Assembly (NCBI RefSeq): GCF_000975135.1
Contig: NZ_BBRF01000001.1
Span: 77,744 to 141,743, forward strand
DNA length: 64,000 nucleotides
Source: Demequina aurantiaca
GTDB lineage: Bacteria > Actinomycetota > Actinomycetes > Actinomycetales > Demequinaceae
Reading direction: 5' to 3'
Part shown: positions 47,018-55,219 of the stretch, piece after piece
How positions within the stretch are numbered: the stretch's first letter is position 1
Layout of the letters: each line of letters begins with the position of its first letter
The notes under the pieces: generated by a model
The model's database searches: none
What the model saw: the letters and a program-made list of their open reading frames with translations, nothing else
Told to the model about the DNA's origin: nothing
Position numbers and translations under genes: made by a program

Positions 47018-49021
47018 TTATGCGCTCGTATCCTCGCCGGCGTGCGGTGGAGAGTCCGGGTGCGGCACGTCCGGGTGCTCGAATGCCACCGGCGTCTCCA
47101 TGCTGGGCGGGTTGACGTCATCGATGGGGGCGTCCACCTCATCGATGGGCGCCGCAAACTGCGCCTCGTACAGTCGCGAGTAGGCGCCATCCGCCGCGAG
47201 GAGCTCGGCGTGCGTGCCCTGCTCCATGATGTGACCACTCTCCATCACGAGAATCAGGTCCGCGTCACGAATCGTCGATAGACGGTGGGCGATCACAAAG
47301 CTGGTGCGGTCGCGCCGCAGCTCGCTCATGGCGTGCTGAACCAGCAGTTCGGTGCGCGTGTCGACAGAGCTGGTGGCCTCGTCCAGGATCAGCACCGACG
47401 GCCTCGCGAGGAATGCGCGAGCGATCGTGAGCAGTTGCTTCTGACCGGCGCTGATGTTACCCGCCTCGTCGTCCAAGATCGTGTCGTAGCCATCGGGCAG
47501 GGAGTGCACAAAGCGGTCCACATAGCTCGCCTCGGCGGCGGCCTGGATCTCCTCGTCCGTCGCGTCGGGACGCCCGTAGGCAATGTTCTCGCGGATGGTG
47601 CCCTCGAACGTCCACGCGTCCTGCAGCACCATGCCGGTCCGCGAGCGCAGGTCGTCGCGCGTCATTGCTGCGATGTCCACGCCATCGAGCGTGATGCGGC
47701 CCTTGTCGAGCTCGTAGAAGCGCATGATGAGGTTCACGAGCGTGGTCTTGCCCGCTCCCGTCGGTCCCACGATCGCGACCGTCTTGCCGGGCTCCGCTAC
47801 GAGCGACAGGTCCTCGATGAGCGGCGTGTCCTTGGAATAGCTGAAGTTGACATCCTCAAACACCAGGCGGCCGTTGAGCGCGCCGGGAGTCTGCGGCGGG
47901 TCCACGTCCTCGCTCTGCTCGTCGGCATCGAGCAACTCGAAGACGCGTTCCGCGCTGGCAATGCCGGACTGCAACAGGTTTGCCATCGAGCCGAGTTGCG
48001 ACAGCGGCTGTGAGAACTGGCGCGAGTACTGGATGAAGGCCTGGATATCACCGAGCGGAAGGGCTCCGTTGGCGACCATCACTCCCCCCACCACTGCGAT
48101 CGCGACGTAGACGAGGTTGCCCACAAATTGCGTCGCCGGCATGATGATGCCGCTGACGAACTGGGCGCCAAAACTGGCCTTGTAGAGTTCCTCGTTCTTG
48201 TCTTCAAAACGGCTTTCCACCTCGCGGCGGCGGCCAAATACCTTGACCAGCGCGTGTCCCGTGTAGGTCTCCTCGATCTGAGCGTTCAGGGTTCCCGTGT
48301 GCTTCCACTGGTCCACGAACATCTTCTGCGAGCGCTTCGCCACGACGGCAACGATGACGAGTGTCAGCGGGATGGACACCAGCGCGATCAGGGCTAGCTG
48401 AGGCGAGATAACGAACATCATGACGACGACGCCGATGATGGTCAGCACCGACGTAAACAGCTGACTCAGCGTCTGTTGGAGAGTCTGAGACACGTTGTCG
48501 ATGTCGTTGGTCACCCGGCTGAGCAGATCACCCCGCTGGTGGCGGTCGAAGTAGCTGAGCGGTAGGTCGTGAATCTTGGCCTCGACCTGCTCGCGCAGGC
48601 GGAACACCGTGCGCTGCGTGACGCCATTGAGGATGTAGCCCTGCGCGAGTGCGAGGAGCGACGAGGCGACGTAAATCACTACGACCCACAGCAGGATCGT
48701 GTGCAGGCGGCCAAAGTCGATGGGCGTCTGAGTGATGAAACCCTCGTAGATGACGGTGGTGGCCTCACCAAGGATCTTGGGGCCGATGACGGACAGAGTG
48801 ACCGACACCGCGCCCAACAAGATCACGGCAAAGACCAGCGTGCGCTCGGGGCGCAGATGTCCGATCAGACGCTTCGCGGAGCCTTTAAAGTTCATGGCCT
48901 TCTCGGCAGGCAATTGGGCGCCACCAAAGTGACTGTGGCCACCGCCGCGTGGGCGATCCGGAATCTTGTCCTCGTGCTGTGGATCCTGTTCCGGGACCTC
49001 GGTGCGCGTGGAGTCGCTCAT
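47018..49021 (-). CDS. Heterodimeric ABC exporter, half with the canonical ATPase residues
   Basis: A 667-residue membrane-ATPase fusion: a polar N-terminus with an RPRGGGHSHFGGAQLP stretch, six membrane helices (about 55-340), then an ATPase with Walker A GPTGAGKTTL, signature ISAGQKQLLTIARAF, Walker B VLILDEATSS and the switch His in FVIAHRLST. Its signature has Ala in place of Gly (SAGQ). Paired with the next gene (four-base overlap) it should form a drug- or lipid-exporting heterodimer of the BmrCD/TM287-288 kind. The C-terminal tail of about 60 residues is Asp/Pro/His-rich. Confidence 0.92.
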   Translation of the reverse strand: MSDSTRTEVPEQDPQHEDKIPDRPRGGGHSHFGGAQLPAEKAMNFKGSAKRLIGHLRPERTLVFAVILLGAVSVTLSVIGPKILGEATTVIYEGFITQTPIDFGRLHTILLWVVVIYVASSLLALAQGYILNGVTQRTVFRLREQVEAKIHDLPLSYFDRHQRGDLLSRVTNDIDNVSQTLQQTLSQLFTSVLTIIGVVVMMFVISPQLALIALVSIPLTLVIVAVVAKRSQKMFVDQWKHTGTLNAQIEETYTGHALVKVFGRRREVESRFEDKNEELYKASFGAQFVSGIIMPATQFVGNLVYVAIAVVGGVMVANGALPLGDIQAFIQYSRQFSQPLSQLGSMANLLQSGIASAERVFELLDADEQSEDVDPPQTPGALNGRLVFEDVNFSYSKDTPLIEDLSLVAEPGKTVAIVGPTGAGKTTLVNLIMRFYELDKGRITLDGVDIAAMTRDDLRSRTGMVLQDAWTFEGTIRENIAYGRPDATDEEIQAAAEASYVDRFVHSLPDGYDTILDDEAGNISAGQKQLLTIARAFLARPSVLILDEATSSVDTRTELLVQHAMSELRRDRTSFVIAHRLSTIRDADLILVMESGHIMEQGTHAELLAADGAYSRLYEAQFAAPIDEVDAPIDDVNPPSMETPVAFEHPDVPHPDSPPHAGEDTSA

Positions 49022-50751
49022 GCCGCGTCCTCCGCTCGGAGCTGGGTACTGACAATCTCCTGATAGGTCTGAGATGTCTTGAGCAACTGGTCGTGGGTGC
49101 CGCGGTCGACAATCACGCCGTCGTCGAGGACCAGGATTTGGTCGGCGTCCACGATTGACGACACGCGCTGCGCGACGACGATCATGGTGGCGTTGACCAC
49201 CGACGCCTTGAGCGCCGTGCGCAGGCGCGCATCGGTCGCGGTATCCAGCGCGGAGAAGGAGTCGTCAAACAGGAAGATGTCCGGCTTACGCACCAGCGCA
49301 CGCGCGATCGAGAGCCGCTGGCGCTGACCGCCGGAGACCGTCGTTCCTCCCTGCGCGATAGGCGCCTCGAGCCGGCCAGGCATTGCCTCGACAAAGTCCC
49401 TGGCCTGCGCGGTGCTCAGCGCCTCCCACAGTTCGTCGTCGGTCGCATCGGGGTTGCCGTATCGAAGATTGGAGGCGACGGTGCCGCTGAAGAGGTATGG
49501 CCGCTGCGGGACGATGCCGATGCGCTTCCACAACTCGTCGAGGTCAGCATCCGCCACGTCGACGCCAGCGATGCTGACCTGCCCCTCGGTCGCATCGTAG
49601 AGTCGCGGCAACAGGTTGAGGAGCGTCGTCTTGCCCGCGCCCGTCGAGCCGACGATGGCCGTGGTCGTGCCGCGCTTGGCAGAGAACGTGATGTGCGAGA
49701 GCACCGGTTGCTCCGCTCCCGGGTACTGGAAAGTGACGTTCTTGAGTTCGACGGCTCCGGGCTCGTGCAGTTCGGTCACGGGATTGAGGGGAGGGATGAC
49801 CGTCGAGTCGGTTCCCAGCACCTCGCCGATGCGGTCCGCGGAGACGGTCGCGCGGGGAACCATGACGAACAGGAAAGTGGCCATCATGACGGCCATCAAT
49901 ATCTGGATCAGGTACGTGAGGAATGCCGTAAGCGCTCCCACCTGCATCTCCCCAGAGTCGACCAGATCCGCCCCAAACCACAGCACCGCGACCGAGGAAA
50001 CGTTGAGGACCAGGGTGACGACCGGGAACATCGCCGCCATGAGTCGGCCGGCACGCAGCGCGGAGTCGGTGACCTCCTCGTTAGCCTTGCCGAATCGTGC
50101 CCTCTCCTCGGGCTCTCGCACAAAAGCGCGGATCACCCGGATGCCCGTCAGTTGCTCGCGCATGACCCGGTTGATGGCATCGATGCGCTTTTGCATGCGA
50201 CGGAAATGCGGCACCATACGCACGATGATCAGCGAGACCGCGATCAGCAGCACCGGGATGGCGATGACGAAGATCCACGACAGCGTCACGTCCTGCTGCA
50301 TCGCCATGATTACGCCACCGATTGCCATGAACGGCGCGGTGACCAGCAAGGTTGAGCTCATCAACACGAGCATCTGTACCTGCTGGACATCATTGGTCGA
50401 GCGCGTGATCAGCGACGGCGCGCCAAAGTGTTGCACCTCGTTCTCCGAGAACGTGCCGACCTGTCCGAAGATCTGCGCGCGCAGGTCGCGGCCCACCCGC
50501 ATGGCGAGCATCGCACCAAAGAAGACCGCCACGATCGAGCAGATGACCTGCACGAACGACAGGCCGAGCATGATGCCGCCGACTTGCCAGATGTGGTCGA
50601 TGTTTCCTACCGCCACACCGTTGTCGATGATGTCGGCGTTGAGGCTTGGGAGGAAAAGATTGGCGATGGACTGCGCGAGTTGGAAGACCACCACGCCGAC
50701 GAGCAACTGCCAATAGGGCTTGACGGATGTGACCAGGAGTTTCCAGAGCAT
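49018..50751 (-). CDS. Heterodimeric ABC exporter, half with degenerate ATPase residues
   Basis: A 577-residue ABC exporter half with six membrane helices and an ATPase. Walker A is GSTGAGKTTL and the signature VSGGQRQRLSIARAL is canonical. The Walker B is followed by Asp (IFLFDDSFSALD) where the catalytic Glu is expected, and the switch His is Gln (IVVAQRVSS). Such a degenerate site in one half is the rule in heterodimeric exporters and identifies it as partner of the upstream-numbered gene. It follows the TetR gene by three bases. Confidence 0.92.
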   Translation of the reverse strand: MLWKLLVTSVKPYWQLLVGVVVFQLAQSIANLFLPSLNADIIDNGVAVGNIDHIWQVGGIMLGLSFVQVICSIVAVFFGAMLAMRVGRDLRAQIFGQVGTFSENEVQHFGAPSLITRSTNDVQQVQMLVLMSSTLLVTAPFMAIGGVIMAMQQDVTLSWIFVIAIPVLLIAVSLIIVRMVPHFRRMQKRIDAINRVMREQLTGIRVIRAFVREPEERARFGKANEEVTDSALRAGRLMAAMFPVVTLVLNVSSVAVLWFGADLVDSGEMQVGALTAFLTYLIQILMAVMMATFLFVMVPRATVSADRIGEVLGTDSTVIPPLNPVTELHEPGAVELKNVTFQYPGAEQPVLSHITFSAKRGTTTAIVGSTGAGKTTLLNLLPRLYDATEGQVSIAGVDVADADLDELWKRIGIVPQRPYLFSGTVASNLRYGNPDATDDELWEALSTAQARDFVEAMPGRLEAPIAQGGTTVSGGQRQRLSIARALVRKPDIFLFDDSFSALDTATDARLRTALKASVVNATMIVVAQRVSSIVDADQILVLDDGVIVDRGTHDQLLKTSQTYQEIVSTQLRAEDAA

Positions 50752-50754
50752 GGG

Positions 50755-51354
50755 CTAGGCCCCTTCCTTGACGATTCCGCGAAGGACAAAATCGACGATG
50801 TCGTCTGTCGTAAGTTCCGAATCAGTGCCAAACAGCGGCATCGAGACGCCGAACACCAGGACTCTCATGACGTGGGCCGCGGACGCAGGCTCAAGCCGCA
50901 TGCGATCACGGTGACGTTCCAGAAAGGAAGCCATGATGATTGCGCCAGCAGATTCGGGGTGATCGTGGGGGTGTTTGCCGTGGGCGTGCTCACCGTGCGG
51001 GTGTTCGCGCCCGCCGAGGATTGACATGAGCCCCACTATCCCCGCGAACCGCTCACGCAGGATGCTCACCATGCTCGCGATGGTCTCCTCGAGAGACAGG
51101 TCCGGGTCAATCTTGCGCAGCTTCTCGTAGGTAGGCTCCGGGTCGATCGCGCGCGCCACCACGGTGTCGATGATCTCCTGCTTGTCCGTGAAGGCACGAA
51201 AGATGGTGCCCTCCGCAATGCCGGCGGCATCCGCGATCTCGCGCGTGGTGACGTCGGCACCCCGCTCGCGCAGGAGGGGAAGCGCCGCACCAAGAATTGA
51301 TTCGCGACGGTCTTGCACGGACATCGGCCGGGCGCGGGAAGTCTTGGTGGTCAC
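50755..51354 (-). CDS. TetR-family regulator with a histidine-rich loop
   Basis: A 199-residue repressor. The N-terminal helix-turn-helix is TTREIADAAGIAEGTIFRAF (36-55). The ligand domain contains HPHGEHAHGKHPHDH (118-132), seven histidines in 15 residues, not a normal TetR feature and a possible metal-binding loop. It heads the operon with both exporter halves and probably represses it. The GTG at 51354 is chosen from a TAAGGT -10 six bases upstream; a 16-base dyad operator overlaps that promoter. Confidence 0.9.
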   Translation of the reverse strand: MTTKTSRARPMSVQDRRESILGAALPLLRERGADVTTREIADAAGIAEGTIFRAFTDKQEIIDTVVARAIDPEPTYEKLRKIDPDLSLEETIASMVSILRERFAGIVGLMSILGGREHPHGEHAHGKHPHDHPESAGAIIMASFLERHRDRMRLEPASAAHVMRVLVFGVSMPLFGTDSELTTDDIVDFVLRGIVKEGA

Positions 51355-51360
51355 CCCACG

Positions 51361-51384
51361 ACCTTAGTGAGTGAGCACTCACTC
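51361..51384 (-). promoter_or_regulatory. TetR promoter and dyad operator
   Basis: GAGTGAG-CA-CTCACTC (51369-51384) is a dyad of seven-base arms. On the minus strand it is followed at once by the -10 TAAGGT (complement of 51361-51366) and, six bases later, by the TetR GTG. The operator overlaps the stop region of the upstream GNAT gene (ends 51379). Confidence 0.75.
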
Positions 51385-51972
51385 CGCAAGTGCGAGCCGA
51401 CGGTAGAAGACGGGGCCGCCATCACCTTCTGCGGCTGAGTGGAACCCGACACGGGGGTAGAACGCGAGTGCTCCTGCGTTGGCTGGGTCGACCTCGAGGT
51501 GCACGCCAGGGACGCCGCGGTCCGCGAGGAGCGTGCACGCCGCCTCAATAAGGGCCCGGCCCGCTCCCCTCCCCTGAGCCTCGGGAAGCAGATCGATATG
51601 AAGATGCGCAGGGTAGTTGCCGAGTTCGCTGTTCAGCATGCGCCTCGGGTTGGTGGCCGAGGCGAGTAGCTTGCGGTCCGCATCGTTGGTCTCACGATGC
51701 GATGCGCCGACCGAGGGCCACCACTCGCGAGTGAACCACTCTTGAAAGGTCTCCGTATCGCTGGTGCCGAGGATGTAGCCCAGCGGGCCCTCCCCCTCGT
51801 CCCACACAAGCGCGAACCCTCCCGGGCCGTCAAGGTAGGGCGTGGAGTAGACGTCAGACAGCATCGTCTGATCGCTGTGCTCCCCGGTGGCGTCGCCCCC
51901 AGCCGCTCCGGTACGGAGGCAAATGCGTGCGATCGCGAGGCGGTCTGCGGGGACTGCGCTCCGAATGGTCAT
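51379..51972 (-). CDS. GNAT-family N-acetyltransferase
   Basis: A 197-residue acetyl-CoA-dependent acetyltransferase. HLHIDLLPEAQGRGAGRALIEAACTLLADRGVPGVHLEVDPANAGALAFYPRVGF contains the Q/RxxGxG/A acetyl-CoA loop (QGRGAG) and the C-terminal AxxFYxxxGF-type motif. It resembles enzymes acting on small amines or amino sugars, but the substrate is unknown. A TAGCGT -10 (complement of 51979-51984) ends six bases before its ATG. Its 3' end carries the TetR operator. Confidence 0.87.
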   Translation of the reverse strand: MTIRSAVPADRLAIARICLRTGAAGGDATGEHSDQTMLSDVYSTPYLDGPGGFALVWDEGEGPLGYILGTSDTETFQEWFTREWWPSVGASHRETNDADRKLLASATNPRRMLNSELGNYPAHLHIDLLPEAQGRGAGRALIEAACTLLADRGVPGVHLEVDPANAGALAFYPRVGFHSAAEGDGGPVFYRRLALAE

Positions 51973-51978
51973 GCTCCC

Positions 51979-51984
51979 ACGCTA
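51979..51984 (-). promoter_or_regulatory. -10 element, leaderless start of the GNAT gene
   Basis: On the minus strand TAGCGT is followed by GGGAGC and the ATG at 51972. GGGAGC could also be read as a very close ribosome site. Confidence 0.45.
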
Positions 51985-52015
51985 ACGCCCCACCCCGCAT
52001 CCGGCTCGCCCCGGT

Positions 52016-52066
52016 CCCCAAACTCAAACCCAAACCGAGCCCGCAACCGAAACCGAAACCCAAACG
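52016..52066. repeat. Degenerate AAACCC/AACCGA short repeats
   Basis: A C/A-rich run of hexamer-like units (CAAACT, CAAACC, CAAACCGAG, AACCGAAACCGAAACCC, AAACGG) without coding sense on the plus strand. It lies directly outside the left inverted repeat of DUF559 unit 2. Confidence 0.5.
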
Positions 52067-52067
52067 G

Positions 52068-52088
52068 AGCGTTCAGGAAATGGTTGAA
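52068..52088 (+). repeat. Left terminal inverted repeat of DUF559 unit 2
   Basis: A 21-base sequence (starting AGCGTTCAGG and ending GGTTGAA) that is exactly the reverse complement of 53134-53154. The match stops at both ends, so it is a discrete repeat rather than part of a longer homology. Confidence 0.9.
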
Positions 52089-52190
52089 ATCCGCACGACT
52101 CGTGTCCCCATGTTCACCTGTTGGTTGATCCCATCCACAGATGTCTCACGTGCGAGGCGACCACCCGCGTATTTTCGGTAGCAACGAAGC

Positions 52191-53108
52191 ATGGCAAAAC
52201 ACTCCGGCTTGCAACGCATTCGCGACTACGTCTCACGCGACGTGAGGTCCTTTTCCCGCGCCGAACTGGAATCCGTGACGAGTCGCCAGACTCTTCGCAC
52301 CGCGGTCAACAACGGTGAACTTGTCCGGGTCTTCGCCGGCGTGTTCATCGCAAACGAGCATCAGGATTCGTTCGCCGCGCGCGCCCACGCTGTCGTGAGG
52401 TGGGCGGGCCCTCGTGCGGCGCTGGGCGGCGAGTCCGCGCTGTTTTTATGGGGAATGATCGACACTCCACCCCCAGTCATTCAGATCATCGTCCCCCACA
52501 GCAACGGTCGCACCACACCGTCGTGGGTAAAGATGACGCGAATCACCTACCCCATCCGCACCGCCGAATGGCAAGGTTTGGCGATCATCACGCCAGAAGT
52601 CGCGCTGACTCAGGCATACGGCTACATGGCTCGTCACACTCGCGACACTGTGCTCCTCCGCGCAGTAGCGCTGCGGTTGCTCTACCTTCCCGACCTCGTC
52701 GATGCGCTGCGCACCATTCCTCGCATCCGGGCGCGGCAAGCACTCCGACAGGCGGCCGATGCTGCGGCCCGGGGCTCGGAGAGTTTCCTTGAATACCAGG
52801 GCGTCAGGTTTGTCTTCAACTGCCCCGAGTTATCGCATCTGATCCAGCAACATTGGATGCGAGTTGGCACGAGGAGGTATCGATGTGACTTTTATGACGC
52901 CGCTACGCGCACCGCGGTTGAGCTCGATGGCGCTGCCTTTCATAGTGACAAGGACGCTCACGAACGGGACATTCGACGCGACTCCGATCTCGCGTCTATC
53001 GGGGTCTTGACGGTGAGATTTGGCTACTCGGACGTCATGCAACGTCCAGATTGGTGTCGCGCCAGGCTGATTGAGGTGTTGCGTCATCGCAAATCAACCA
53101 TGGGATGA
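52191..53108 (+). CDS. DUF559 (Vsr-like nuclease fold) protein, copy 2
   Basis: A 305-residue paralogue of the protein at 30502-31437. The N-terminal AbiEi-like part has FSRAELESVT, RVFAGVFIA and LGGESALFLWGM. The C-terminal domain has SESFLEYQG (196-204), YRCDFYD with Asp233, AVELDGAAFHS with Glu244, Asp246 and His251, VRFGY, and WCR (288-290). The ELDG..(Y/F)HS and RFG..D.....P.WCR patterns are shared by both copies. It stands alone between the GNAT gene and thrB, bounded by exact inverted repeats. Biochemical role unknown; nuclease activity is inferred from the fold. Confidence 0.82.
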   Translation: MAKHSGLQRIRDYVSRDVRSFSRAELESVTSRQTLRTAVNNGELVRVFAGVFIANEHQDSFAARAHAVVRWAGPRAALGGESALFLWGMIDTPPPVIQIIVPHSNGRTTPSWVKMTRITYPIRTAEWQGLAIITPEVALTQAYGYMARHTRDTVLLRAVALRLLYLPDLVDALRTIPRIRARQALRQAADAAARGSESFLEYQGVRFVFNCPELSHLIQQHWMRVGTRRYRCDFYDAATRTAVELDGAAFHSDKDAHERDIRRDSDLASIGVLTVRFGYSDVMQRPDWCRARLIEVLRHRKSTMG

Positions 53109-53133
53109 ACATAGGAGTTCCGGAGTCTCGGAG

Positions 53134-53154
53134 TTCAACCATTTCCTGAACGCT
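53134..53154 (-). repeat. Right terminal inverted repeat of DUF559 unit 2
   Basis: The exact inverted partner of 52068-52088, beginning TTCAACCATT and ending GAACGCT. It starts 25 bases after the stop codon. The unit between outer edges is 1,087 bases. Confidence 0.9.
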
Positions 53155-53213
53155 GGAGGAGGCGACGGGTGGGGTGATGCGAGCGGAGGAGGCGACGGGT
53201 GGGGGGTGCGAGC
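53155..53213. repeat. Two tandem copies of a 30-base G-rich repeat
   Basis: GGAGGAGGCGACGGGTGGGG occurs at 53155-53174 and again at 53185-53204, each followed by a GCGAGC-ending spacer, giving a period of 30. It abuts the right inverted repeat of DUF559 unit 2 and ends near the thrB stop. The G-runs could form a quadruplex. Confidence 0.7.
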
Positions 53214-53231
53214 GGAGGCCTCGGAACCGCG

Positions 53232-54158
53232 CTAGATGCGCAGGGCCGTCGCTCCCGGCACACGCTCGACCGTGTGAATCACGCGCCAGTCGTCACCGCC
53301 CAAGCCCTTGGCCCACTTCGCGTCGCCGGTGGTCAGGAACGAGTCCGCGAGCGACTCTCCCATCACCAAAACAGAAGGGCCAGCTCCCGAAATCACGGCA
53401 GCCAGCCCTTGGTCACGCAGGTAACGCATCATTTCCATGGCAGACGCCATGATGTCAGCACGGTAGTGCTGGTGCAGTTTGTCCTCAGTCGCGGCGAGCA
53501 GGTCCTCGGGACGGCCAGCCAACGCGTTGACGAGCAACGCAGCGCGCCCCAGGTTGAATGCCGCGTGCGTATGGGGCACCTGCGCGGGCAGCACGGAACG
53601 TGCCTGCTTGGTCGGCAGCACCGAACCGGGGATCAGCACCGCGGTCTCGATCTCGGGAGCAATCGCGAGCGGGGATGCGTGAGCACCCACCTCGTCCAAC
53701 CACGCCACGGTCGCGCCGCCGTAGATTGCCGGCGCGGCGTTGTCGGGGTGGCCCTCAAACTTGGTTGCCAAGTCCAGCGCGATCTCAGCGGACAGCGCCT
53801 CTGGCTCCGCAATCAGTCCACGTGCGGCGGAGATTCCAGCCACGACAGCGGCCGCGGAGGACCCGAGGCCCCGCCCGTGTGGGATCCGATTTGTTGCTTT
53901 GATGTGCAGGCCCATCTGCGGGGCATTCACGTGATCGATGGCCGCACGCAGCGCCTGCACGAGCAGATGCGACTCGTCGCGAGGCAAGGTGTCGGCGCCT
54001 TCGCCCTCAATCTCGATTGTCACCTGGCTACTGCCGAGCGCGCGTACCTCGACCTCGTCCGCCACTCCTAGCGCCATGCCAAGAGCGTCGAAACCGGGAC
54101 CGAGGTTTCCAGCGGTCGCCGGAACGGTCACTCGAACGTGGTCAGCACCCAGTCGCAT
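53232..54158 (-). CDS. thrB: Homoserine kinase
   Basis: A 308-residue GHMP-family kinase that makes O-phosphohomoserine for threonine synthesis. The N-terminal strand VRVTVPATAGNLGPGFDALGMAL and the phosphate loop PHGRGLGSSAAAVVAGI (around 93-109) are family signatures, and AVISGAGPSVLV is the third GHMP motif. It follows thrC by two bases at the end of the hom-thrC-thrB operon. Confidence 0.96.
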   Translation of the reverse strand: MRLGADHVRVTVPATAGNLGPGFDALGMALGVADEVEVRALGSSQVTIEIEGEGADTLPRDESHLLVQALRAAIDHVNAPQMGLHIKATNRIPHGRGLGSSAAAVVAGISAARGLIAEPEALSAEIALDLATKFEGHPDNAAPAIYGGATVAWLDEVGAHASPLAIAPEIETAVLIPGSVLPTKQARSVLPAQVPHTHAAFNLGRAALLVNALAGRPEDLLAATEDKLHQHYRADIMASAMEMMRYLRDQGLAAVISGAGPSVLVMGESLADSFLTTGDAKWAKGLGGDDWRVIHTVERVPGATALRI

Positions 54159-54160
54159 CG

Positions 54161-55219
54161 TTAGAGCCCCAGCGCGTGTGCCGCAGCCGCGACGTCGACG
54201 GGGATCACCTCAGGCTCGACCTCGCGCCCCTTGAGCGCGGTCGCGGTGTCCTTCAAGCCGTTGCCCGTCACGGTGCACGTAATGGTCGCGCCCTCGGGCA
54301 CTTCTCCCGCGGCCGATGCTGCGAGCAGTCCGGCGATGGGCGCGGCCGATGCCGGCTCGACAAAGACGCCCACGTCCGCCGCGAGCATGGCTTGGGCCCG
54401 CAGGATCGCGTCGTCGGAAACTGCACGGATCCAGCCGCCGGACTCGTCGCGAGCGGAAATCGCCAGGTCCCACGAGGCGGGCTTGCCGATGCGGATCGCG
54501 GTGGCGACGGTCTCGGGGTCCTTGATGGGGTGCCCGGCGACGAAGGGCGCGGAGCCCTCGGCCTGGAGTCCCCAGATCTTGGGGCGCTTGGTCGCGATAC
54601 CCGCGTCGGCGTACTCGTTGAAGCCCATCCAGTAGGCGGAGATGTTGCCGGCGTTGCCGACGGGAAGCATGTGGATGTCAGGAGCGTCGCCCAGTTGATC
54701 AACGATCTCGAAGGCCGCCGTCTTCTGACCCTGGAGGCGGTACGGGTTCACGGAGTTCACCAGCGCTACGGGATAGTCCTCGCTGAGGGCGCGCACGATG
54801 TCGAGGCACTCGTCAAAGTTGCCGTCCACCTGGACCAGCTTCGCGCCGTGGACGATCGCCTGAGCCATCTTGCCGGCAGCGATCTTGCCCTGCGGAATCA
54901 TCACTACGCACTGAAGACCTGCGTGGGCTGCATAGGCCGCGGCCGAAGCACTGGTGTTACCGGTCGACGCGCACACCACCGTGTGGTCGCCGTCCTTGAC
55001 GACCTGCGTGATGGCGGACGTCATGCCGCGGTCCTTGAAGGAGCCGGTGGGGTTCATGCCCTCGTACTTGACGTAGACCTCGGCGCCCACCATCGAGGAG
55101 ATGGTCGACGCATGGATGAGCGGCGTGCCACCCTCGCCAAGCGAGATGACGCGGTCGCCCTCATCAAACGGCATCCGGTCCATGTACTCACGGATAATTC
55201 CGTTCCAAACGTGCGCCAT
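54161..55219 (-). CDS. thrC: Threonine synthase
   Basis: A 352-residue PLP enzyme that converts O-phosphohomoserine to threonine. [20 protein letters not shown] carries the PLP lysine Lys62; [21 protein letters not shown] and [12 protein letters not shown] form the cofactor-phosphate and substrate loops. It is the short actinobacterial form. Its start shares a base with the hom stop. Confidence 0.96.
   Translation of the reverse strand: MAHVWNGIIREYMDRMPFDEGDRVISLGEGGTPLIHASTISSMVGAEVYVKYEGMNPTGSFKDRGMTSAITQVVKDGDHTVVCASTGNTSASAAAYAAHAGLQCVVMIPQGKIAAGKMAQAIVHGAKLVQVDGNFDECLDIVRALSEDYPVALVNSVNPYRLQGQKTAAFEIVDQLGDAPDIHMLPVGNAGNISAYWMGFNEYADAGIATKRPKIWGLQAEGSAPFVAGHPIKDPETVATAIRIGKPASWDLAISARDESGGWIRAVSDDAILRAQAMLAADVGVFVEPASAAPIAGLLAASAAGEVPEGATITCTVTGNGLKDTATALKGREVEPEVIPVDVAAAAHALGL

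Noticed and set aside
46913..47281. A 122-residue plus-strand frame starting in the gap after the permease gene
   Set aside because: It starts inside a terminator hairpin and continues antisense through the exporter gene.
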